5,659 nt of DNA from Candidatus Aminicenantota bacterium (GTDB lineage Bacteria; Acidobacteriota; Aminicenantia; Aminicenantales; Aminicenantaceae). The stretch is from NCBI GenBank assembly GCA_013139435.1, contig WTAW01000091.1:1-5659 (forward strand). Reading direction: 5' to 3'. The translations under genes were made by a program, and so were the position numbers. Position 1 is the first letter of the stretch. Every line of letters starts with the position of its first letter. Under the pieces are notes generated by a model. It saw nothing but the letters and a program-made list of their open reading frames with translations, did no database searches and was not told the origin of the DNA. This document shows positions 1 through 5,658 of the stretch, piece after piece.

Positions 1-267
1 AGCAAAGATGTTTGCTCCCCCTCCTTCTTCGAAGTGCGTCTCAGCATCACCATGGCATGCTGTGCAGCTTTGGTTTACGCCACAAGGCTTGGACATAGAT
101 GCTTTGGCCAAGTCTTCATGACAATCAGAGCAAGTATCGATATCCGCTTCTTGAAAAACAGGTTTGGCAGCGGATAGATACCCTGCAACGACCAGCACTA
201 AGGCGATGAACACAATCGTCTGGAGAGAGGGCCATGTTTTCTGTTTTGTGAATTTTGTGTGCAACAT
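1..267 (-). CDS. Multiheme c-type cytochrome, N-terminal part (runs off the window)
   Basis: This is an exported electron-transfer protein; only the first 89 residues are in the window and the frame is still open at base 1. The N-terminus is basic (K5, K8, K10), followed by a hydrophobic stretch at about 18-32 and a small-residue SAAK site near 32-35. This looks like a Sec signal peptide or a membrane anchor. Two CxxCH heme-attachment motifs follow, CSDCH (46-50) and CTACH (68-72), with an extra Cys62 and a His78 that could be a distal heme ligand. The segment CTACHG, then H78, then a run of glycines recalls the second heme region of MtrA/DmsE-type decaheme cytochromes, but too little is visible to assign a family. 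The ATG has a strong Shine-Dalgarno (TAGGAGGTCT) filling the 10-base gap after the receiver gene, so the two genes are almost certainly cotranscribed from the sigma-54 promoter upstream. Confident as a c-type cytochrome; family and heme number unknown. Confidence 0.88.
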   Translation of the reverse strand, partial: MLHTKFTKQKTWPSLQTIVFIALVLVVAGYLSAAKPVFQEADIDTCSDCHEDLAKASMSKPCGVNQSCTACHGDAETHFEEGGGANIFA

Positions 268-277
268 AGACCTCCTA

Positions 278-658
278 TTAGTAGGTTTTTCCTTTTATGT
301 TTTTATCCTGTCTCCCCTGAGATAGAGCCCTGATTTGCTGTGAATCGAAGGGTTTCTCGATGATAGCATGTACTGAAATGCCTGTAATATAGGACTCAAT
401 CTGTTTTTGAGATTGGGCGGACAGGATGATTATTTGTGTTTCTGGATGAGACTCTTGCAGTTTTTTCAAAACATCTATGCAGTTCTCATCTTCGATTTCA
501 AAATCTGCAAAGATCAACTGATATGAAAATTTCTCAGTCTGGCTAAAAGCATCGTCAACAGTGGAAACAACATCCACGTGATGGCCTTCCTGAGAAAGAA
601 TTTCTTTTAAAGACCATCGGATGAGCTTGTCATCATCAATAACGAGTATTTTTAACAT
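278..658 (-). CDS. Stand-alone response regulator receiver protein (no output domain)
   Basis: This 126-residue protein is a single CheY-like receiver domain. The acidic pocket is D8/D9, the phosphoacceptor is D52 (in FADFEI), the conserved Thr/Ser is S80 (LSA) and the conserved lysine is K102 (EKPF). About 20 residues follow with no DNA-binding or enzymatic domain. It could relay or drain phosphate, or act by protein contact. Its first helix (DDKLIRWSL) closely matches that of the NtrC-like regulator upstream (DDEKLIRWSI), suggesting duplication of that receiver or contact with the same kinase. The ATG at 658 is preceded by AAAGGTG at good spacing. A longer reading from 724 is possible but would run through the sigma-54 promoter, so it is rejected. 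It is the first gene of the output operon, 10 bases before the cytochrome gene. Confidence 0.9.
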   Translation of the reverse strand: MLKILVIDDDKLIRWSLKEILSQEGHHVDVVSTVDDAFSQTEKFSYQLIFADFEIEDENCIDVLKKLQESHPETQIIILSAQSQKQIESYITGISVHAIIEKPFDSQQIRALSQGRQDKNIKGKTY

Positions 659-687
659 AAATGCACCTTTATTCTTAGTGTTTATAT

Positions 688-703
688 AGCAATTGCTGTG
701 CCA
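688..703 (-). promoter_or_regulatory. Sigma-54 (RpoN) -24/-12 promoter
   Basis: The minus strand reads TGGCACAGCAATTGCT. It matches the sigma-54 consensus TGGCAC-N5-TTGCW at every defined position, with the -24 GG (702-701) and -12 GC (690-689) exactly 10 bases apart. The predicted transcription start is near 677, giving a leader of about 18 bases that contains the ribosome binding site of the receiver gene. Sigma-54 promoters need an activator of the type encoded immediately upstream. Confidence 0.88.
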
Positions 704-751
704 ACATGAAGAATTCAGGCACATTAACGTATGTCATTGAAAATAATGGAT

Positions 752-764
752 TTATGATTTGATT
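752..764 (-). promoter_or_regulatory. Possible IHF binding site
   Basis: The minus strand reads AATCAAATCATAA, matching the IHF consensus WATCAANNNNTTR at all but one defined position. It lies between the palindrome (814-835) and the sigma-54 promoter (688-703), where a DNA bend usually sits in such promoters. The region is AT-rich, so a chance match is quite possible. Confidence 0.35.
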
Positions 765-783
765 TTTTAAAGAGATATAATTT

Positions 784-799
784 GCATAAATTATTATGC
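784..799. repeat. Short AT-rich inverted repeat
   Basis: GCATAA and TTATGC form 6-bp arms around a 4-base centre, between the candidate activator site and the sigma-54 promoter. There is no adjacent T-run, so it does not look like a terminator. It may be a minor protein site or chance in AT-rich DNA. Confidence 0.25.
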
Positions 800-813
800 G
801 TGAAATATGCCAG

Positions 814-835
814 AAGTGGGTGATATCACCCACTT
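814..835. promoter_or_regulatory. Perfect 22-bp palindrome, candidate enhancer (UAS) for the adjacent NtrC-like activator
   Basis: The core GTGGGTGATATCACCCAC is flanked by AA and TT, giving 11-bp arms with no spacer. A perfect palindrome of this length is unlikely by chance in 5.7 kb. Its centre lies about 148 bases upstream of the predicted sigma-54 start site, a normal enhancer distance, and 54 bases past the stop of the activator gene. It could instead be a terminator hairpin for that gene. However, the T-run (834-838) follows the hairpin only on the plus strand, where there is no gene; in the minus direction it is followed by CTGGC. The operator reading is therefore preferred. Confidence 0.6.
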
Positions 836-889
836 TTTCACTTGTTTTGTGGTGATGATTGTTGGGAGAAAAGCAAGGAAAGAGAGGTG

Positions 890-2281
890 TTATTCAGGCA
901 GGTTCAGATCTTTAGAGCTGATGTTCCACTTTTTTATCTTATATCGCAGTGCGTCCCGTGTGATACTCAAGATTTTTGCAGCTTGTGTTTTGTTCCCACG
1001 CGCTTTATTGAGTGCTTTTATCAAAAGATCTTTTTCCACATCAGCCAGCGACATTGTCTCACCAGGGAGTTGTTTTTTTAAGGGTCTCTGGGGATGTGAG
1101 GTTTTACCGTTCAGCTGGATCGGAAGATATTGAGCTGTGAGATATGGACTCCCCTCAAAAATCATTGCTCTTTCGATGGCGTTTTTCAACTCCCGGACAT
1201 TTCCTGGCCAGTCGTAATCTTGGAAAACTTTTTGGGCTTCCTTGTTTAATCCCAAAAGATTTTTCCTAAATTTTATGTTGTCTTGACGAATAAAAAAATC
1301 GGCAAGGGGAAGGATGTCTTCTCGCCGTTCCCTCAAGGGAGGGATGTATATAGGGCAGACATTTAGCCTGTAGTACAGATCTTCCCGAAACTTTTCCTCG
1401 CTCACAGCCGTTTCAAGATCCTGATTAGTGGCAGCAATAACACGAATATCCATCTCAATGTCTTTCAGCCCTCCGACTCTCTTAAATGTTTGGGTTTCCA
1501 AAAATCGTAATAACTTTGCCTGGAGAGGTAGGCTCAGTGTGCTGATTTCATCCAAAAAGAGGGTTCCTTTATGAGCGAGTTCGACAAGCCCTTTCTTCTG
1601 TTGTTTGGCATCTGTGAAGGCGCCTTTTTCATACCCGAAAAGTTCGCTTTCAAGTAGATTTTCGGGAATAGCGGAACAATTAATGGTTTGGTATGAAGAT
1701 ATATTCCGGCGGCTGAGATAGTGGATAGCCTGAGCCAAAAGATCCTTTCCTGTTCCACTCTCCCCTTGCAAGAGAACGATAATAGTTTCGCTCTGGGCCA
1801 CGATTTGGGTCATTTCCAGAATTTTTTTCATGGTCTCCGATTGGGCGATGATCTTGGTTAGATCAAATTGTTTTTGTTCTTTCTCTTTATAGTAAGCAAC
1901 TTCTTTTTTTAATGAGGCGGATTCGAGTGCGTTAATGATGGCATTCTGGAGTTTTAAATAATCGATGGGTTTAGTGATAAAATCAAATGCTCCCAAACGC
2001 ATGGCACGGACAGCATCTTCGATAGATCCGTACGCCGTGATCATGATAACAGGAACTTCCGGCCATGATATCTTTATTTCCTCGAGCAAGTCTGTGCCTT
2101 TTTTATCTGGGAGATTGACATCGAGCACTACCAGGTCAAGAAGGTCATCTTCCAATAATTTCCTCGCTTCTCCGCAGGTTTCAGCCTCGACAGTTTTAAA
2201 ATTCCACTCGGCTAGTTTCTGGCTGATACTCCACCGGATGAGCTTTTCGTCATCCACGATGAGGATTTTCTTTAAGCTCAT
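890..2281 (-). CDS. NtrC-family sigma-54-dependent response regulator
   Basis: This 463-residue, full-length bacterial enhancer-binding protein activates sigma-54 RNA polymerase when phosphorylated. The receiver (about 4-120) has D10/D11, phosphoacceptor D54, T82 and K104. The AAA+ domain (about 143-370) has Walker A GESGTGK (173-179), the sigma-54 contact loop GAFTDA (220-225, in place of the usual GAFTGA), Walker B GTLFLDE (239-245), arginine-finger-region residues R299/R305 and sensor II GNVREL (360-365). A Fis-type helix-turn-helix is at about 415-452 (KTQAAKILSITRDALRYKI). The ATG starts 2 bases after the stop of the membrane kinase gene with only a weak ribosome site, implying translational coupling and a cognate pair. 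The sigma-54 promoter and palindrome just downstream are the obvious target. The exact orthologue is not identified, so no symbol is given. Confidence 0.95.
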   Translation of the reverse strand: MSLKKILIVDDEKLIRWSISQKLAEWNFKTVEAETCGEARKLLEDDLLDLVVLDVNLPDKKGTDLLEEIKISWPEVPVIMITAYGSIEDAVRAMRLGAFDFITKPIDYLKLQNAIINALESASLKKEVAYYKEKEQKQFDLTKIIAQSETMKKILEMTQIVAQSETIIVLLQGESGTGKDLLAQAIHYLSRRNISSYQTINCSAIPENLLESELFGYEKGAFTDAKQQKKGLVELAHKGTLFLDEISTLSLPLQAKLLRFLETQTFKRVGGLKDIEMDIRVIAATNQDLETAVSEEKFREDLYYRLNVCPIYIPPLRERREDILPLADFFIRQDNIKFRKNLLGLNKEAQKVFQDYDWPGNVRELKNAIERAMIFEGSPYLTAQYLPIQLNGKTSHPQRPLKKQLPGETMSLADVEKDLLIKALNKARGNKTQAAKILSITRDALRYKIKKWNISSKDLNLPE

Positions 2282-2283
2282 TG

Positions 2284-3774
2284 TTAATCACTGTTTTGGA
2301 TAATTGGGAGGAGGATGGAAAAAACAGTGCCTTTTCCCTCCTCACTTTTAACATCTATTGAACCTTTGTGTGCATCTATAATCTTCTTGCAGATGGAGAG
2401 CCCCAAACCTGTGCCTCTTCTCTTTGTTGTAAAGAATGGATGAAACACTTGAGAAAGATGGTCTTTTTTGATCCCCTTTCCATTGTCTGCAATTGTGATT
2501 GCTAACACTTGATTTTTCTTTGGATTCATGTTGATCGAGATTTCGCCTTCTTCATCTATGGCCGCGATACTATTGATCATTAAATTCAACACAACTTCCT
2601 GAAGTTTATTCTCATCGCAGAGTATTCGGATATTTTCCTTGAGTCCATCAAAATGAAACCTTATATCCTTATCCTGAGTTTGAGACTGTGTAAGAGTTAT
2701 CGCTCCTTGGATACATTCATTCGGATTGGCGGGCTTTAAATTGACTTCTTTTGGCCGCGCATAACTCAACAAATCCTGGACGATATTATAAATTCTGTCT
2801 ATCTGATGAAGAACTTCAGTAAAAATCTCTTTTTTTGGGTCGGATGGATCTGTCCTTTGATTGATGACTTCCAGGGCACCTTTTATTCCTGCGATTGGAT
2901 TTTTGATCTCGTGTGCCAAACCTGCAGCTAACTCGCCCATGGAGGCTAAATGTCCGGCTCGTTCTATTTCCCGGCTGTGAAGCTCCTCGATTTCCTCTTT
3001 AGCGTGCTTAAGATTTGCCACCATAATATTAAAGCTCTGTGTGAGGTCCCCGATATCATCATTTTTTAGGGGTTTGAGCTGAACACTTAGATTGCCTCCC
3101 TGAACTAGCCTCATCTGGTCTTTTAGCTGGGAGAGTGGTCGGTTTATGATTTTTTCGAAAAGACGAAGAGTGATAAAAATTAAAACTGCCAGAGCCAAGA
3201 AACTTATGATAACAGCATTGAGCTGTGTTTTATAAATAAATGTAGCTATATGCGTCTCCTCAAGATCCATTTCAAGCAGGGCGATTATTTTCTTATCGGA
3301 TGAATGGCATGAATAACATTCCTCTTTGTTTTGGATGGTGTAAAAACTTTGATTTTTTGAAATGTGGTTAGTTTGAGGAATGTTGTCTTGATCCACACCA
3401 GAATAGAGCTCATGCACTTTCTGGATTCGACTTTCTGGGATATAGTTGCCGACTTCATCAATATCTGATGATTCTAATATTTTCCCTTTTAAGTCGATAA
3501 TTCGAAGGCGTTTAATTTTATTCGATTCAGCCATGCGCTGCAAAGCAATGCCTACTTCATTTGGCTTTCCCTCTTGCATTCGATGGGTGACGCTGTATTC
3601 TATCATCGAGCCTACAAGTTCTGCTTTCTCCAGACTTAAAGTGTTGATGATTTTGTTTTGTGTGGACATGTAGAGATATGTCAGGAGGGCTGCAGATAAA
3701 ATTCCAATAACAGCGATGTGAAGGATGATCTTGTGCCTTAAATTCCAGTCTTTGAGTTTTAAGTTTATTTTCAT
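2284..3774 (-). CDS. Membrane sensor histidine kinase with periplasmic c-type heme motif
   Basis: This 496-residue transmembrane kinase is the likely partner of the NtrC-like regulator. TM1 is at about 16-36 and TM2 at about 186-205, enclosing a periplasmic sensor domain of about 150 residues. Just before TM2 that domain carries CYSCH (153-157), a CxxCH motif for covalent heme. HAMP (about 206-260) is followed by a short coiled coil. The HisKA H-box has H288 in HEIKNP, and the HATPase domain has N401, DNGKGI (430-435), FHPFFTTK and GTGLGLS (454-460), so the catalytic core is intact. The ATG at 3774 lies 13 bases after the stop of the PAS gene, with a weak purine-rich GAAGAAG upstream. A TTG nine codons earlier would overlap the upstream gene and is less likely. 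Kinases with a CxxCH in the extracytoplasmic domain are known in Desulfobacterota; whether heme is bound here, and the signal sensed, are inference. Confidence 0.93.
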   Translation of the reverse strand: MKINLKLKDWNLRHKIILHIAVIGILSAALLTYLYMSTQNKIINTLSLEKAELVGSMIEYSVTHRMQEGKPNEVGIALQRMAESNKIKRLRIIDLKGKILESSDIDEVGNYIPESRIQKVHELYSGVDQDNIPQTNHISKNQSFYTIQNKEECYSCHSSDKKIIALLEMDLEETHIATFIYKTQLNAVIISFLALAVLIFITLRLFEKIINRPLSQLKDQMRLVQGGNLSVQLKPLKNDDIGDLTQSFNIMVANLKHAKEEIEELHSREIERAGHLASMGELAAGLAHEIKNPIAGIKGALEVINQRTDPSDPKKEIFTEVLHQIDRIYNIVQDLLSYARPKEVNLKPANPNECIQGAITLTQSQTQDKDIRFHFDGLKENIRILCDENKLQEVVLNLMINSIAAIDEEGEISINMNPKKNQVLAITIADNGKGIKKDHLSQVFHPFFTTKRRGTGLGLSICKKIIDAHKGSIDVKSEEGKGTVFSILLPIIQNSD

Positions 3775-3787
3775 TGGCTTCTTCAAC

Positions 3788-4816
3788 TCAAAATTGCACA
3801 ATAAATTCAGTACCCTGGTTTCTCTGCAACTCTATTTCCCCATCGAGCTGATCGACCAAATCCATAACCAACTGCATTCCGAGTGTACTTGTTTTGCGGA
3901 AATCAATTTTGTCTGGAAAGCCTGTGCCGTTATCATGGAAACGCAGGATATGCCCCCCACATGGTGCCTTCCTGAGATTTATGACGATCTCACCCTTCCT
4001 GTCATCGGGAAACGCATGCTTCAGTGAATTGGATAACAATTCATTGATGATCAAAGCGCAGGAAATTGCCTTTTTAAGGTCAAGACGGGCGTCATGAATT
4101 TCTCTCTTAACTTGAATGTTTTTCAGGCCCACACGATAAAGAGAAAAGGAGTAGCTGACCAATTTCTCTATAGGACCTGAAATATCGATTCGTAATAAGC
4201 TTGGTGAACGATACAATCTCTTCTTTATGAAGTCGATGGCTTTTATCCGGTTTTGGGCATCCTCTATGTTTGTTTTTATCGTTTCTCTTTCGGGATTTTT
4301 GTGTAGGAATTCCAGTATGCGCGAAAAAACATCATGATAAAATCTCGCTTGCCGTTTTATTTCATCGATGAGAGTTTCATTCTCTCTATAAGTGGACATA
4401 ATAAGATCCTCAGCTATTTTTCGCTCATTTATGTCTCTGACTAGACTTAAGATGAGCTTTTGACCTTTGTAGTTGATGTAGCGGGCGCTTACCTCCACCG
4501 ACATCACTGTCCCCTCTTTCCTCCTATCTGCAGATTCGAAAATTGCTACTCCATCCTTCTTCAGCAGGCTCATACGTTCTTGTATTTTTACTGCATATTC
4601 AGGCGCTACCAATCCCTTAAGCGACGATTTCATAATCTCTTGCTTTGAATATCCCAGTCTGTTGTACATCGTCTGATTGACTTCAAAGATGTTACCCTCT
4701 GTATCATGAATGATGATCCCATCGTTTGCGCTTTCAAAGATCATTCTGTAGGTTTCTTCGGACTCGAGGAGGATTTTCAATTCTTCTATGAGCCGTTCCT
4801 TGGTTTTGTCTTTCAT
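3788..4816 (-). CDS. PAS-domain protein with HisKA_2-like/HATPase module, phosphoacceptor histidine apparently lost
   Basis: This is a soluble protein of 342 residues from the chosen start. A short helix (1-18) leads into a PAS domain (about 20-133, ending in the typical RDINERK). A HisKA_2-like dimerisation region (about 142-205) and a HATPase domain (about 245-342) follow. The ATPase motifs NELLSNSLKHAFP (258-270), DNGTGFP (295-301), LGMQLV and GTEF resemble the HisKA_2/HWE group. The expected EIHHRVKNNL box reads EIKRQARFYH (152-161), so the histidine pair becomes K154/R155 and the R-x-K-N signature is gone. It may be a pseudokinase or regulator of the next kinase. The ATG at 4816 is preceded by AGAGG at a long spacing of 13. 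The ATG at 4840 and the TTG at 4864 are alternatives adding 8 and 16 residues. First gene of the three-gene signalling operon. Confidence 0.87.
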   Translation of the reverse strand: MKDKTKERLIEELKILLESEETYRMIFESANDGIIIHDTEGNIFEVNQTMYNRLGYSKQEIMKSSLKGLVAPEYAVKIQERMSLLKKDGVAIFESADRRKEGTVMSVEVSARYINYKGQKLILSLVRDINERKIAEDLIMSTYRENETLIDEIKRQARFYHDVFSRILEFLHKNPERETIKTNIEDAQNRIKAIDFIKKRLYRSPSLLRIDISGPIEKLVSYSFSLYRVGLKNIQVKREIHDARLDLKKAISCALIINELLSNSLKHAFPDDRKGEIVINLRKAPCGGHILRFHDNGTGFPDKIDFRKTSTLGMQLVMDLVDQLDGEIELQRNQGTEFIVQF

Positions 4817-4875
4817 TGTGTTGATTCTGCCTCTATTCATTCTTTCACTAATTTCCTGATGCAAAGAAATCCGTC

Positions 4876-4899
4876 AAAAAAAAGAGAGCATCTCTTTTT
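4876..4899 (-). terminator. Probable intrinsic terminator after the Rrf2 gene
   Basis: On the minus strand, AAAAAGAGA pairs with TCTCTTTTT around a TGC loop, and the run of eight T (4883-4876) completes the tail. It begins 40 bases past the Rrf2 stop. The stem is AU-rich, so termination may be partial and some transcription could continue into the PAS gene. In the plus direction there is also a T-run but no gene to terminate. Confidence 0.55.
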
Positions 4900-4938
4900 A
4901 TGAATAGTCCAGGCTAGAAGTGGATTAAGAAAATTCTG

Positions 4939-5388
4939 TTACTTTTTTTTACTTTTCTTCTTCTTTTTCTTCTTGTTTTCGTGGGCTGCGAGGTCTTGGA
5001 GAGTCAGGCTCTCGAAATAATTTTGCAGCATGGAGCTTGCTTCTTTCCAGATTTCGTGTGTAGCGCAAACATCTGTACGGTCGCAGTAATCGTCATCCTC
5101 CACACATTCCACAAGACTCATAGTGCCTTCGAGGGAATTGAGAATGTCGCTGAGTTTGATCTGAGAGGGGTGGCGGGCCAGGATGTAGCCTCCACCGGCA
5201 CCACGGATGCTCTTGACAAGCTTGTTGATCTTGAGGGGTATGATGATCTGTTCAAGGTAGCGGATGGAGATTTCCTCGGCGTCCGAGACGTTTTTGAGTA
5301 TGATGGCGTCGTTGCCGTTGTTATAATTATGAGCGAGATTCAGCATCAATCGTGTGCCGTATCTGCCTTTTGTAGAAAGTCTTATCAT
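4939..5388 (-). CDS. Rrf2-family transcriptional regulator (IscR-like Fe-S type) with lysine-rich tail
   Basis: This 149-residue protein is a likely cytoplasmic DNA-binding regulator sensing Fe-S status, NO or redox. The opening (RLSTKGRYGTRLMLNLA), the winged helix (about 10-70, with SIRYLEQIIIPL and SIRGAGGGYILAR) and the DILNSLEG segment are classic Rrf2. The cluster-binding loop has C95, C102 and C108 (C-x6-C-x5-C) plus H111, equivalent to the Cys3-His ligands of IscR, so a [2Fe-2S] cluster is plausible. After a normal C-terminal helix the protein ends with ten lysines and one serine (139-149), which is unusual. The ATG is preceded by AAGGAGAG at ideal spacing. Third codon positions look more GC-rich than in the signalling genes downstream. 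Its targets are unknown; autoregulation is likely by family habit. No cysteine desulfurase gene is visible to support calling it iscR. Confidence 0.93.
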   Translation of the reverse strand: MIRLSTKGRYGTRLMLNLAHNYNNGNDAIILKNVSDAEEISIRYLEQIIIPLKINKLVKSIRGAGGGYILARHPSQIKLSDILNSLEGTMSLVECVEDDDYCDRTDVCATHEIWKEASSMLQNYFESLTLQDLAAHENKKKKKKKSKKK

Positions 5389-5405
5389 TTAACTCTCCTT
5401 TTCGA

Positions 5406-5418
5406 CTATAATTTATAG
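5406..5418. promoter_or_regulatory. Small dyad in the Rrf2 leader, possible operator
   Basis: CTATAA and TTATAG flank a single central base, 18 bases before the Rrf2 start codon and just after the predicted transcription start. The position suits autorepression, but a 6-bp AT-rich dyad is expected by chance about once in this window. Confidence 0.3.
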
Positions 5419-5434
5419 AGGATTACTCAGTATT

Positions 5435-5463
5435 ATGCTACAGAAATTACTCCTTGATTTCAA
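5435..5463 (-). promoter_or_regulatory. Candidate sigma-70 promoter of the Rrf2 gene
   Basis: The minus strand has TTGAAA (5463-5458), a 17-base spacer and TAGCAT (5440-5435), giving a start near 5428 and a leader of about 40 bases. Two direct copies of GAGTAAT, 24 bases apart, lie in the spacer (5446-5452) and at the predicted start (5422-5428). They could be binding half-sites. Confidence 0.45.
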
Positions 5464-5499
5464 CATAAATTTAAAGCCTGGATTATTCACGAGTTGAGG

Positions 5500-5658
5500 T
5501 TACTGTAGATGCGAGGCGCAAAGGATGCAGTTGTGGTCGTCCACCGCAAATCCTTTGCAACGAAGCAGATACGGTGAGATCAGCTCGCCCAGAGGGTAAA
5601 AAATGTCGATTATGAATAATAAGAACATGAAAAACGGAGTTGTCAGAGTGATTTGCTT
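5500..5658 (-). CDS. Possible C-terminal end of an unrecognised membrane protein (start lies outside the window)
   Basis: A reading frame open from the window edge to TAA at 5502-5500 gives 52 residues. It has a hydrophobic stretch (TTPFFMFLLFIIDIFYPLG) and then a Cys-containing tail (LLRCKGFAVDDHNCILCASH). By hand count, G+C is about 48, 31 and 60 percent at codon positions 1, 2 and 3, a coding-like pattern similar to the Rrf2 gene. The protein is not recognised. The frame overlaps a strong inverted repeat, and a competing plus-strand start with a good ribosome site lies at 5603, so the call is tentative. If real, it would lie upstream of and codirectional with the Rrf2 gene, with 111 bases between. 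Confidence 0.4.
   Translation of the reverse strand, partial: KQITLTTPFFMFLLFIIDIFYPLGELISPYLLRCKGFAVDDHNCILCASHLQ
5511..5589. other. Nested inverted repeats, possible structured RNA or operator
   Basis: GCAAAGGAT (5518-5526) pairs perfectly with ATCCTTTGC (5550-5558). Inside, GTGG and CCAC (5533-5544) form a second stem with a TCGT loop. Next to it GGTGAG and CTCGCC (5573-5589) can form a third stem with one G-U pair; alternatively GCGAG (5511-5515) can pair with CTCGC (5584-5588) to close the whole element. The last two pairings share bases and exclude each other. There is no T-run in either direction, so it is not an ordinary terminator. No known riboswitch class is recognised. Confidence 0.35.

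Noticed and set aside
659..724. N-terminal extension of the receiver protein (22 more residues)
   Set aside because: It would translate through the sigma-54 promoter, adds residues unlike a receiver start, and the ATG at 658 has its own ribosome binding site.
807..1133. Plus-strand reading frames over the activator 3' end and the gap
   Set aside because: They overlap a clear NtrC-family coding sequence on the other strand and have no ribosome site or recognisable domain.
2900..2925. TGGCAC inside the membrane kinase gene as a second sigma-54 site
   Set aside because: There is no TTGC element at the required spacing; the bases encode the conserved H-box region.
4849..4877. Sigma-70 promoter for the PAS gene starting at TTGACG (4877-4872)
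   Set aside because: The hexamer 17 bases downstream is AAATTA, a poor -10, so the match is not convincing.
4981..5418. 145-residue plus-strand frame antisense to the Rrf2 gene
   Set aside because: It is a mirror of a high-confidence Rrf2 gene that has conserved motifs and a strong Shine-Dalgarno.
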